Below, piece after piece: positions 5,721 to 12,051 of a DNA stretch of 12,051 bases. The notes beneath the pieces were generated by a model that saw only the letters and a list, made by a program, of their open reading frames with translations, did no database searches and was not told the origin of the DNA. Source of the stretch: an uncultured Duganella sp. (GTDB lineage: Bacteria > Pseudomonadota > Gammaproteobacteria > Burkholderiales > Burkholderiaceae); NCBI GenBank assembly GCA_946482335.1, contig CAMLRG010000161.1, positions 1 to 12,051 on the forward strand. Direction: 5' to 3'. A program made the position numbers and the translations under genes. The first letter of the stretch is position 1, and every line of letters begins with the position of its first letter.

Positions 5721-6910
5721 TCGCCTTCTTCTTCCTCTTCTTCATCGATCTGCATGCTCAAGCCGCCCGCGGCAGCCGGCGACGCCGCGGCCGCTCCACC
5801 ATCGGGCGGCGGCCGGTTGCCGTGCAGCTTGATCTGCAGGCGCAGGCCATTGGTCGAATCGGCGTTGCGCAGCGCCTCTTCATAGCCGATATAGCCCTTA
5901 TTATAGAGTTCGAACAGCGCCTGGTCGAAGGTGCACATGCCCAGCTCGCGCGACTTGTGCATGATTTCCTTGATCCCGTGGAAGTTGCCCTTGAAGATCA
6001 TCTCGGCGATGGTCGGCGTGTTGAGCAGGATTTCGATGGCCGCCTTGCGCCCCTTGCCATCCTCGGTGCGGATCAGGCGTTGCGACACGATGGCGCGCAG
6101 GTTGGACGACAAGTCCATCAGCAGCTGGTTGCGGCGCTCTTCCGGGAAGAAATTGATGATGCGGTCCATGGTCTGGTTCGCATTGTTCGCGTGCAGCGTG
6201 CCCAGGCAGAGGTGGCCGGTTTCGGCAAACGCGATCGCATGCTCCATGGTCTCCGTATCGCGGATCTCGCCGATCAGGATCACGTCCGGCGCCTGGCGCA
6301 AGGTGTTTTTCAGCGCATGGTGCCAGGACAAGGTATCGACGCCCACTTCGCGGTGGGTGATCAGGCATCCCTTGTTCTTGTGCACATACTCGACCGGATC
6401 CTCCACCGTGATGATGTGGCCGGCCGAATTCTGGTTGCGGTAATCGATCATGGCCGCCAGCGTGGTCGACTTGCCCGAACCGGTGCCGCCCACCACCAGC
6501 ACCAGGCCGCGTTTGGTCATGATGACCTCTTTCAAGACTTCCGGCAGGTCCAGCTTCTGGAAGTTCGGGATTTCCGATGCGATGGTACGGATCACCATGC
6601 CCACCGCCTGCTGCTGCACGAAGACATTGACGCGGAAGCGGCACACGTTGGGCAGCGAAATCGCGAAATTGCACTCCAGTTCAGTTTCGAATTCGCGCCG
6701 CTGCTTGTCGTTCATGATGGCGTACGCCAGGGCGCGCGTGACGTCGGGCGTCAGGCGCTGCTGGCTCAGGGCGCGCATCGCCCCCTGCGACTTGATACTG
6801 GGCGGGAAGTCCGCGGATATGAACAGGTCGGACCCGCCGACCTGGTGCATGGCCGTCAGGAGTTTATGGATGTACGCCTGGGCTTCTTCATGCCCTAGTG
6901 TGGATGACAT
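5717..6910 (-). CDS. pilU: PilT/PilU-type twitching motility ATPase
   Basis: This hexameric cytoplasmic ATPase of the type IV pilus machine assists PilT in pilus retraction. The 397-residue protein shows, in order, an N-terminal PAS-like pilus-ATPase domain, Walker A GGTGSGKST (141-149), the Asp box ITVEDPVEYVH (167-177), Walker B VILIGEIRD (210-218) and the His box GHLCLGTLHA (232-241). The opening (HKLLTAMHQVGGSDLFISADFPPSIK) and the extended C-terminus favour PilU over PilT. The tail is Gly/Ala/Pro-rich and ends in a run of Glu (residues 389-397 region). The start at 6910 was chosen over an in-frame start at 6997 because GAGG lies 5 nt upstream, a perfect TATAAT lies at 6943-6938, and the family begins near here. 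No pilT is next to it, so the usual pilT-pilU pair is split or pilT lies elsewhere. It heads an operon with rfaE2. Confidence 0.92.
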   Translation of the reverse strand: MSSTLGHEEAQAYIHKLLTAMHQVGGSDLFISADFPPSIKSQGAMRALSQQRLTPDVTRALAYAIMNDKQRREFETELECNFAISLPNVCRFRVNVFVQQQAVGMVIRTIASEIPNFQKLDLPEVLKEVIMTKRGLVLVVGGTGSGKSTTLAAMIDYRNQNSAGHIITVEDPVEYVHKNKGCLITHREVGVDTLSWHHALKNTLRQAPDVILIGEIRDTETMEHAIAFAETGHLCLGTLHANNANQTMDRIINFFPEERRNQLLMDLSSNLRAIVSQRLIRTEDGKGRKAAIEILLNTPTIAEMIFKGNFHGIKEIMHKSRELGMCTFDQALFELYNKGYIGYEEALRNADSTNGLRLQIKLHGNRPPPDGGAAAASPAAAGGLSMQIDEEEEEEGE

Positions 6911-6937
6911 ATGCGCCTCGCTGGATGGATTGCGGTC

Positions 6938-6943
6938 ATTATA
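6938..6943 (-). promoter_or_regulatory. -10 element of the predicted pilU promoter
   Basis: A perfect TATAAT (minus strand 6943-6938) lies 27 bp before the pilU ATG at 6910 and would start transcription near 6931. The -35 region is poor (CACGAA at the 17-bp spacing), so an activator may be needed. The position inside the 95-bp gap shared with oxyR would allow OxyR or another regulator to act here, but I see no convincing OxyR site. Confidence 0.45.
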
Positions 6944-7005
6944 GCCAGCGCCCTCCCCCATTCGTGGCATTGCAACAAGGCATTCACCTGTGTTCAAATG
7001 GGTTC

Positions 7006-7944
7006 ATGACACTGACCGAGCTCAAATATATCGTAGCAGTTGCCAGAGCGAAACACTTCGGCCACGCCGCCGAAGCGTGTTTTGTCGCCCAGCCCACCCT
7101 GTCGGTCGCCATCAAGAAACTGGAAGACGAGCTCGGCGTCGTCCTGTTCGAGCGCGGCGGGGCGGAAATCTCCGTCACCCCGCTGGGGGCCCAGATCGTG
7201 GCCCAGGCGGAGCGGGTGCTGGAGCAGACGGCAGCGATCAAGGAACTGGCCAAGCAGAACAAGGACCCGCTGGCCGGGCCCTTGCGGCTGGGCGTCATCT
7301 ACACCATCGGGCCTTACCTGCTGCCGCCCCTGGTCAAGCGGATGATTGAAACCACGCCGCAAATGCCGCTGGTGCTGCAAGAGCATTTCACCGTCAAGCT
7401 GCTGGAAATGCTGCGCCAGGGCGAGCTCGATGCCGCCATCATGGCCTTGCCGCTGCCGGAGCATGGCATGGCGATGCAAGCGCTGTACGACGAACCCTTC
7501 GTGGTCGCGATGCCGAAAAGCCACCCCTGGGCCAGCCGCAATGCCATCCCGGCCGAGCACTTGAAGACCGAAACCATGCTATTGCTGGGCAATGGCCATT
7601 GCTTCCGCGACCAGGTGCTGGAAGTGTGTCCGGAAATGGCGCGCTTCTCGGCACCGGGCAATGGCATGCAGCGTACCTTCGAGGGCTCGTCGCTGGAGAC
7701 CATCCGCCATATGGTGGCCAGCGGCATCGGCCTGACCGTGCTGCCGCGCGCTTCGGTGCCGGACATGGAAGGGCGCGACGGCATGCTGGCATTCCGTTAT
7801 TTCGAAGACCCGGAACCGCAGCGGCGCGTGGTCATCGTCTGGCGCAAGAGCTTTACCCGCAAGGCCGCCATCGACGCCATCGTGGCGGCGGTCGGCGCTT
7901 GCCAATTGCCCGGCGTGAAGATGCTCAACGGGCATGCAGAGTAA
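7006..7944 (+). CDS. oxyR: LysR-type peroxide-sensing regulator OxyR
   Basis: OxyR is a DNA-binding regulator that forms an intramolecular disulfide on reaction with hydrogen peroxide and then activates catalase, alkyl hydroperoxide reductase and related genes. The 312-residue protein has an N-terminal winged helix-turn-helix (AAEACFVAQPTLSVAIKKLEDELGVVLFER, about 21-50) and a substrate-binding-type sensor domain (about 92-300). The peroxidatic and resolving cysteines are both present in GHCFRDQ (Cys199) and EVC (Cys208), the same numbering as in E. coli. The GSSLETIRHMVASGIGLTVLP segment (227-247) is also typical. The start MTLTELKYIV follows the family, although no good ribosome-binding site precedes it. 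A longer in-frame opening at 6898 would extend into the pilU promoter and is unlikely. It is divergent from pilU and 9 bp upstream of ubiA, probably one operon. Confidence 0.94.
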   Translation: MTLTELKYIVAVARAKHFGHAAEACFVAQPTLSVAIKKLEDELGVVLFERGGAEISVTPLGAQIVAQAERVLEQTAAIKELAKQNKDPLAGPLRLGVIYTIGPYLLPPLVKRMIETTPQMPLVLQEHFTVKLLEMLRQGELDAAIMALPLPEHGMAMQALYDEPFVVAMPKSHPWASRNAIPAEHLKTETMLLLGNGHCFRDQVLEVCPEMARFSAPGNGMQRTFEGSSLETIRHMVASGIGLTVLPRASVPDMEGRDGMLAFRYFEDPEPQRRVVIVWRKSFTRKAAIDAIVAAVGACQLPGVKMLNGHAE

Positions 7945-7953
7945 AATAATGGG

Positions 7954-8829
7954 ATGCAAGCGTCCACTTCCTCCCTGAGCAAACTCGAACTGTATTTCCG
8001 TCTGGTCCGGCTGGACAAGCCGATCGGCACCGTGCTGCTGCTGTGGCCGACGCTGTCCGCCCTGTGGCTGGCGTCCAACGGCGTGCCGGACTGGCACTTG
8101 CTGCTGATCTTTGCACTCGGCACCTTCCTGATGCGTTCGGCCGGCTGCGCCGTCAATGATTACGCCGACCAGGACTTCGACCGCCACGTGAAGCGGACCG
8201 CCGAGCGCCCCATCACCAGCGGCCGCGTCAGCGGCAAGGAAGCGCTGGCCATCGCCGCCGGGCTGTCGCTGCTGGCCTTCCTGCTGATCCAGCCACTCAA
8301 CCTGCTGGTCAAACAGCTTAGCGTGGCCGCCCTCGTCATTGCCGGCACCTACCCCTACTTCAAGCGCTTTTTCGCCATCCCGCAAGCCTACCTCGGCATT
8401 GCATTCGGCTTTGGCATGCCGATGGCCTTCGCCGCCGTGCAAGGTGCGGTGCCGCCGGTGGCCTGGCTGCTGCTGGTGGGCAATGTATTCTGGGCCGTGG
8501 CCTACGACACCGAATACGCCATGGTGGACCGCGATGACGACTTGAAGATCGGCATCAAGACGTCCGCCATCACCTTCGGGCGCTGGGACGTGGCCGCCAT
8601 CATGCTGTGCTATGGCGTGCACCTGGCGATCCTGCTGGCGGTCGGCCGGCATTTCGGCCTGGGCTTGCCTTTCCTGCTCGGCATGGCGGTGGCGGCCGGC
8701 TGCGCGGTGTACCACTATTTCCTGATCCGCGGGCGCGAGCGTGCGCCTTGCTTTGCCGCCTTCCGCCACAATAACTACCTCGGCGCCGCGGTCTTCGCAG
8801 GCATTGCGCTCGACTATGCGTGGCGCTGA
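7954..8829 (+). CDS. ubiA: 4-hydroxybenzoate octaprenyltransferase
   Basis: UbiA is an integral membrane prenyltransferase that attaches the polyprenyl tail to 4-hydroxybenzoate in ubiquinone synthesis. The 291 residues match the family size (about 290). Both Asp-rich, magnesium-diphosphate-binding motifs are present: NDYADQDFD (68-76) and [12 protein letters not shown] (185-196). They are set among eight or nine hydrophobic helices. The early [16 protein letters not shown] and [14 protein letters not shown] segments are also characteristic. The ATG lies 9 bp after the oxyR stop with only a weak GGG before it, so translation may depend on ribosomes arriving from oxyR. The stop overlaps a possible stationary-phase promoter for the next gene. 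Confidence 0.95.
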   Translation: MQASTSSLSKLELYFRLVRLDKPIGTVLLLWPTLSALWLASNGVPDWHLLLIFALGTFLMRSAGCAVNDYADQDFDRHVKRTAERPITSGRVSGKEALAIAAGLSLLAFLLIQPLNLLVKQLSVAALVIAGTYPYFKRFFAIPQAYLGIAFGFGMPMAFAAVQGAVPPVAWLLLVGNVFWAVAYDTEYAMVDRDDDLKIGIKTSAITFGRWDVAAIMLCYGVHLAILLAVGRHFGLGLPFLLGMAVAAGCAVYHYFLIRGRERAPCFAAFRHNNYLGAAVFAGIALDYAWR

Positions 8830-8837
8830 CCTATACT
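8827..8837 (+). promoter_or_regulatory. Sigma-S-like -10 for the DUF883 gene
   Basis: TG-AC-CTATACT at 8827-8837 fits the preferred -10 of the stationary-phase sigma factor (CTATACT with an upstream TG). It lies 39 bp before the ATG at 8876 and overlaps the ubiA stop. No good -35 is present, which that sigma factor tolerates. The related E. coli yqjD gene is known to depend on RpoS. Confidence 0.4.
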
Positions 8838-8875
8838 GGATTTACCCGAGTGCTGTTCACTGAGACGAGGCGATC

Positions 8876-9253
8876 ATGGACCAGACACCACAAGCGTCAC
8901 CCAAACCCAATGGCGGCGGCGTTGCCAACGGCAAGAGCCATAGCCACAACGAGAGCATGGAAGCGCGCGAGCGCCTGATGTCCGACTTGAAGCAAGCCGT
9001 GCAGGATGCGGAAACCTGGCTGCGCAATGCCGCCACGGCCAATTCCGACGACCTGGGCATGGTGAAGGCCAAGTTCGAAGACACGCTGCGCACGGCCAAG
9101 CGCGACTTGCTGAAACTGGAAGACAGCATGCTGGCGCGCGGCAAGATGGCAGCCCAGGCCACCGACCACTATGTGCACGACAATCCGTGGAAGGCAGTGG
9201 CCGCCGGCGCCGCCATCGGCGTGATTGTCGGCATGCTGATCGCGCGTCGCTAA
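8876..9253 (+). CDS. DUF883 (YqjD/ElaB-like) C-terminally membrane-anchored protein
   Basis: This 125-residue protein has a hydrophilic N-terminus rich in Asn, Ser and Gly (1-28), then a long helical segment (about 29-97) with heptad-like charge pattern. It ends in a single membrane helix with small-residue spacing (WKAVAAGAAIGVIVGMLIARR, about 105-125) after the DNPWK motif that is typical of DUF883. In E. coli, YqjD, ElaB and YgaM share this plan; YqjD binds ribosomes at the inner membrane in stationary phase, and ElaB has been linked to stress tolerance. GAGG about 7 nt before the ATG supports the start. It follows ubiA by 46 bp and may have its own stationary-phase promoter. Precise function here is unknown. 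Confidence 0.88.
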   Translation: MDQTPQASPKPNGGGVANGKSHSHNESMEARERLMSDLKQAVQDAETWLRNAATANSDDLGMVKAKFEDTLRTAKRDLLKLEDSMLARGKMAAQATDHYVHDNPWKAVAAGAAIGVIVGMLIARR

Positions 9254-9310
9254 GGGGCAACGGAGCGGCGAACGATGTCGGGATTGCAGTAAATTGGCGG
9301 CTCGGCACGA

Positions 9311-9319
9311 TGGTAGAAT
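9311..9319 (+). promoter_or_regulatory. Extended -10 promoter for the hybrid kinase gene
   Basis: TGGTAGAAT at 9311-9319 is an extended -10 (TG-n-TAnAAT, five of six in the hexamer) with no strong -35 at the expected spacing. Transcription would start near 9326, giving a leader of about 22 nt for the ATG at 9348. This argues against a longer TTG start at 9294. Confidence 0.5.
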
Positions 9320-9347
9320 CGGCCTTTTGCCGTTAAAGACCCATTGC

Positions 9348-11582
9348 ATGCCTGACAATTTTGCCGCTTCACTCGCTGCACTGCGCGCGACGCTGTCCCG
9401 GCGATTTGGCGCGCGCGCCGAACACCTTGGCGCCTGGCGACTCAGCTTGCTGAACGGCTTGTGCGCCGTCACGTGCTACCTGGGCGTACTGGTCGGCTTT
9501 CCCAGCGTCTGGTTCAGCGTGCAATACCAATTGTGGGGCCTGGTGGCGGCCGACTTCGTCGCGCTGTCGGTGGTCACGGCGCTGCATTTCCGCCGCGATC
9601 TGTCCTACCGCTTCCGTGCGGGCGCGTTCCTGGCCACCGTCTACCTGATCGCCGTCGCCCTGCTGTTCTCGGTCGGTGTCATGTCGCAGATTTACCTGCT
9701 GGCCGTGCCGGTGCTGTGCACCGTCCTGATGGGCAGCAGGCCGGCCCTGCTCGCCATCGCCGGCTGCAGCACCACCCTGTTCCTGGCCGGCTATGTAGGC
9801 AATATCCCGCAAAGTACCCCGACCGACACCGCCTCGCCGCTGCTGCACTGGATTATCGTGTCGACCAATTTCCTGATGGTGGCCAGTGTGCTGATGGTGT
9901 CCTGCGCCTACCTGCTGCATGGCCTGGCCGGCGCCCTGGCGCGCCAGCGCGCCGCGCATGCGGAGCTGGAAGCGCAGATCGCCGTGCTGCAAGCGCGCGA
10001 AGTGGCGCTGCGCGAATCGGTGGCGGCGCAAAAGGCGGCGGAAGAATCGAACGAGCAAAAAAGCGAATTCCTGGCCATGATCAGCCACGAAGTGCGCACC
10101 CCGCTGGGCGGCGTGATCGGCATGCTGCGCCTGGCCAAGAAGGATGCCACGCTGTCCGACGATACCCGCCGCAAGCTGCGCATCGGCCTCGGCAACGCTG
10201 AAGTGCTGCTGCACATCATCAACGACATCCTTGATTTCTCCCGGCTGGAAGCCGGCAAGATGCCGTTCGAAACCATCGATTTCGATTTGCCCGCCCTGCT
10301 GCACGATGTGGTGGCCCTGCTGGCCGACCGCGCGGAAACCAAGGGCATATCCCTGGTGGCCGAGCTGGACCCGGCCTTGCCGCGATGGTGGCAAGGCGAC
10401 CCGGTGCGCCTGCGCCAGGTGGTGATGAACCTGGTTGGCAACGGCGTCAAGTTCACCGAGCGCGGCGAAGTGCGGCTGGCGGCGGCGCCGGCGCCCGGCG
10501 GCGGCGTCCTGCTGACCGTGCGCGACACCGGCATCGGCATCGACAGCGAGGCGATCGGCCGCCTGTTCCGCAAATTTGAGCAAGGCAATGCCGCCACATC
10601 GCGCAAGTATGGCGGCGCCGGCCTGGGCCTGGCGATCTGCAAGAACATCGTCGATGCCATGGCCGGCACCATCGAGGTGCGCAGCGCGCCCGGCGCCGGC
10701 AGCGTGTTCAGCGTCCGCCTGCCGCTGCCGGCCGGCCAGCCGGCGCCGGTGCAGCGCGCCGCGTCACGTGCGCCGCATGCGGCCAGCCTGGCCATCCTGT
10801 GCGCGGAGGACGGCAGCACCAACCAGATCATCCTGCGCGAACTGCTGGCCGGGATGGGCCATACGGTGACCATCGCGGAAGATGGGGTGGCCGCCCTGGC
10901 GCGGCTGGCGCAACAGGAGTTCGACCTGGTGATCATGGATAGCCGCATGCCGCGCATGGATGGCATCGCGGCCTTGCGCCTGCTGCGGGCCGGGACGGGC
11001 GGGGTGCGCAACCCGGCCGTGCCGGTGATCGCGCTGACGGCCAATGCCGCCGCCGAGGAGCAGCAGCGCTTCATGGAAGCGGGCGCCAACGGTTTCCTGC
11101 CCAAGCCGATCGACGAGGCCAGCCTGCATGCGGAAATCGGTCGCCAACTGGGCTTGCTGGCTGCCGGCCGCGCCCCCAGCGTCGCCGACCTGGACGCCAT
11201 GTTCCACCCCGCCAGGCCGGCGCGCCAGGATGCCGCACGCGCCGCGGCACGCAGCGCCTTCCTGCGCGAAGGGCCGCGCTTGCTGGCCGCAATCCAGGAG
11301 GGCTTGGCGACCGGCAATGCCGCCGCGATCAGCCTGAATGCGCACAGTTTGCTGGGCGCCGGAGCGTATTTCGGCGCGGCCGAACTCAGTGCGCTGTGCG
11401 GCCGCATCGAGCCGCTGGCCGATGCCGGCCAACTGGCCAGCCTGGCCCCGCTGGTGGCGGCACTCGAGGCCGAGCTGGCAGCCGTGATGGCCGCCATGAC
11501 ACCACCGGCCGCGTCCCAGCCAGCCGCGCCGCCACCGGCCGCGATGGCGCCGGCTGGCGCGCATGCCGGCTTGCCGGCCTAG
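9348..11582 (+). CDS. Membrane-bound hybrid sensor histidine kinase with REC and HPt domains
   Basis: This 744-residue phosphorelay protein sits in the inner membrane. The order is: about five or six membrane helices (about 31-192) as sensor, a coiled coil (about 200-238), HisKA with His247 in SHEVRTPL, HATPase with N-box (Asn361/Asn365), G1 DTGIG (393-397), FRKF (407-410) and G2 GGAGLGL (422-428), a receiver domain with Glu487/Asp488, Asp531, Thr564 and Lys586 intact, and an HPt-like helical bundle with His666 in AHSLLGAGAYFGA. The tail (about 717-744) is Ala/Pro-rich. The ligand is unknown; the membrane region shows no named sensor motif I can identify. No separate response regulator is adjacent, so the output partner lies elsewhere. 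The start at 9348 is chosen because an extended -10 lies just upstream. The HPt has Leu where Lys usually follows the His by two positions. It ends convergent with proC. Confidence 0.9.
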   Translation: MPDNFAASLAALRATLSRRFGARAEHLGAWRLSLLNGLCAVTCYLGVLVGFPSVWFSVQYQLWGLVAADFVALSVVTALHFRRDLSYRFRAGAFLATVYLIAVALLFSVGVMSQIYLLAVPVLCTVLMGSRPALLAIAGCSTTLFLAGYVGNIPQSTPTDTASPLLHWIIVSTNFLMVASVLMVSCAYLLHGLAGALARQRAAHAELEAQIAVLQAREVALRESVAAQKAAEESNEQKSEFLAMISHEVRTPLGGVIGMLRLAKKDATLSDDTRRKLRIGLGNAEVLLHIINDILDFSRLEAGKMPFETIDFDLPALLHDVVALLADRAETKGISLVAELDPALPRWWQGDPVRLRQVVMNLVGNGVKFTERGEVRLAAAPAPGGGVLLTVRDTGIGIDSEAIGRLFRKFEQGNAATSRKYGGAGLGLAICKNIVDAMAGTIEVRSAPGAGSVFSVRLPLPAGQPAPVQRAASRAPHAASLAILCAEDGSTNQIILRELLAGMGHTVTIAEDGVAALARLAQQEFDLVIMDSRMPRMDGIAALRLLRAGTGGVRNPAVPVIALTANAAAEEQQRFMEAGANGFLPKPIDEASLHAEIGRQLGLLAAGRAPSVADLDAMFHPARPARQDAARAAARSAFLREGPRLLAAIQEGLATGNAAAISLNAHSLLGAGAYFGAAELSALCGRIEPLADAGQLASLAPLVAALEAELAAVMAAMTPPAASQPAAPPPAAMAPAGAHAGLPA

Positions 11583-11591
11583 CGCCGCGCC

Positions 11592-11613
11592 GGACCGGCC
11601 GGGGAGCCGGACC
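11592..11613. terminator. GC-rich hairpin between convergent genes
   Basis: GGACCGGC (11592-11599) and GCCGGACC (11606-11613) pair with one A-A mismatch around a 6-nt loop, in the 38-bp gap between the hybrid kinase stop and the proC stop. The region also shows short GCCGGACCA-like repeats (11589, 11606, 11615). There is no T-run on either side, so it is only a weak bidirectional terminator candidate. Confidence 0.3.
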
Positions 11614-11620
11614 AGCCGGA

Positions 11621-12051
11621 TCAGCCGGCGGCGCCGAGCTCGTCGCCCAGTTCCTTGCCGCGCGCGGCGGCGGCCTTGACGGCGGCAACGATGGCCGCCT
11701 TGACGCCGCCCGCTTCCATGCTGGTCAGCGCGGCGTAGGTGGTGCCGCCTTTCGACGTCACTTTTTCGCGCAGCAGCGGCACCGGATCCGGCGACTGCAG
11801 CGCCAGCTGAGCCGCGCCGGTGAAGGTCGCCATGGCCAGCTGCTTGCCCTGCTCCGCCGTCAAGCCCAGTTCCTCGGCCGCTTGCTGCATCGCCTCGATG
11901 AAATAAAACACATAGGCCGGGCCGCTGCCCGACACCGCGGTCACGGCATCGATCTTGGCCTCGTCGTCCAGCCAGACGGTGGCGCCCACCGCCCGCAGGA
12001 TCTGGTCGGCCGCTTCGCGCATGCGGGCATCCTTCAGGATCTGCTGCATCA
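11621..12051 (-). CDS. proC: Pyrroline-5-carboxylate reductase, C-terminal part (5' end outside window)
   Basis: ProC reduces 1-pyrroline-5-carboxylate to proline with NAD(P)H in the cytosol, the last step of proline synthesis. The 143 codons seen cover the C-terminal dimerisation and catalytic domain: VWLDDEAKIDAVTAVSGSGPAYVFYFIEA, the GLT helix, and the family signature around VTSKGGTTYAALTSME. The N-terminal dinucleotide-binding domain lies past the window end, so the Met near 12049 is internal and not the start. The C-terminus ends ELGAAG, the usual length past the signature. The gene is convergent with the hybrid kinase, 38 bp apart. Confidence 0.95.
   Translation of the reverse strand, partial: MQQILKDARMREAADQILRAVGATVWLDDEAKIDAVTAVSGSGPAYVFYFIEAMQQAAEELGLTAEQGKQLAMATFTGAAQLALQSPDPVPLLREKVTSKGGTTYAALTSMEAGGVKAAIVAAVKAAAARGKELGDELGAAG

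Noticed and set aside
4479..5885. A 468-codon plus-strand open frame across the DUF421 gene and antisense to rfaE2
   Set aside because: It is out of frame with the DUF421 gene, antisense to two well-supported genes, rich in His, Arg and Gln as GC-rich shadow frames are, and has no family resemblance.
5822..6898. A 358-codon plus-strand open frame opposite pilU
   Set aside because: It is antisense to the catalytic core of PilU, with low-complexity Asp/His/Gln/Arg composition.
6911..6997. Longer start for PilU at 6997
   Set aside because: It would read through the predicted pilU -10, overlap the oxyR upstream region, and add 29 residues that look unlike the family start.
6911..7005. OxyR binding site in the pilU/oxyR gap
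   Set aside because: Only a single ATAG half-site-like match at 6941-6944 is visible. The four-part ATAG/CTAT spacing of known OxyR sites is not met.
7579..8769. A 396-codon minus-strand open frame opposite oxyR and ubiA
   Set aside because: It is a shadow of two clear genes; His/Gln/Gly-rich with no recognisable domain.
9294..9347. Longer TTG start for the hybrid kinase
   Set aside because: An extended -10 at 9311-9319 lies inside this extension, and no ribosome-binding site precedes the TTG.
9908..11497. A 529-codon minus-strand open frame opposite the hybrid kinase (and a 404-codon one at 9369-10583)
   Set aside because: The plus strand encodes a full hybrid kinase with all motifs. The opposite frames have Ser/Arg/Ala-rich or Gln/His-rich composition and no ribosome-binding site.

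Overview
The window looks like chromosomal DNA of a high-GC betaproteobacterium in the order Burkholderiales. Oxalobacteraceae (Massilia, Duganella, Janthinobacterium and relatives) is the most likely family. This rests on the gene set and on family resemblances of the proteins: a BioC-type methyltransferase divergent from comF-trmL, an OxyR with both redox cysteines next to ubiA, pilU, and a stand-alone heptose adenylyltransferase (rfaE2). I could not run a database search, so the family-level placement is an inference. Nearly all genes are housekeeping. The exception is one PD-(D/E)XK (Rpn/DUF4351-type) gene with a 12-bp tandem repeat and a lower-GC core.

Layout, left to right. 1-673 (minus): 5' part of coxB (cytochrome c oxidase subunit II), cut by the window start. 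674-1006: a non-coding leader for coxB. It holds a good sigma70-like promoter (925-954), a long hairpin (757-815), and a GC-rich hairpin followed by a U-tract (743-691) just before the coxB start. 1007-1930 (minus): bioC-like methyltransferase. 1960-3238 (plus): comF and trmL, tightly coupled, with trmL using a TTG start. 3303-4454 (plus): the PD-(D/E)XK nuclease-like gene. 4519-4977 (plus): DUF421/YetF-like membrane protein, whose stop overlaps the stop of the opposing operon. 6910-4974 (minus): an operon of pilU, rfaE2 and an unrecognised 84-codon gene, joined by overlaps and shared ribosome-binding sequence. 7006-8829 (plus): oxyR and ubiA, divergent from pilU. 8876-9253 (plus): DUF883 (YqjD/ElaB-like) membrane-anchored protein with a stationary-phase-like -10. 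9348-11582 (plus): a multi-domain hybrid histidine kinase (membrane sensor, HisKA, HATPase, REC, HPt). 11621-12051 (minus): 3' part of proC, cut by the window end.

Functional themes: aerobic respiration and quinone supply (coxB, ubiA), oxidative stress (oxyR), cell surface and motility (pilU, rfaE2), DNA uptake or handling (comF, the Rpn-like protein), RNA modification (trmL), biotin precursor synthesis (bioC) and signal transduction (hybrid kinase). I see no tRNA or rRNA gene, CRISPR array, insertion sequence or prophage. The strongest candidate for something undescribed is the structured leader RNA in front of coxB. Second is the pilU-rfaE2-unknown operon, in which the acidic tail codons of PilU double as the ribosome-binding region for rfaE2.
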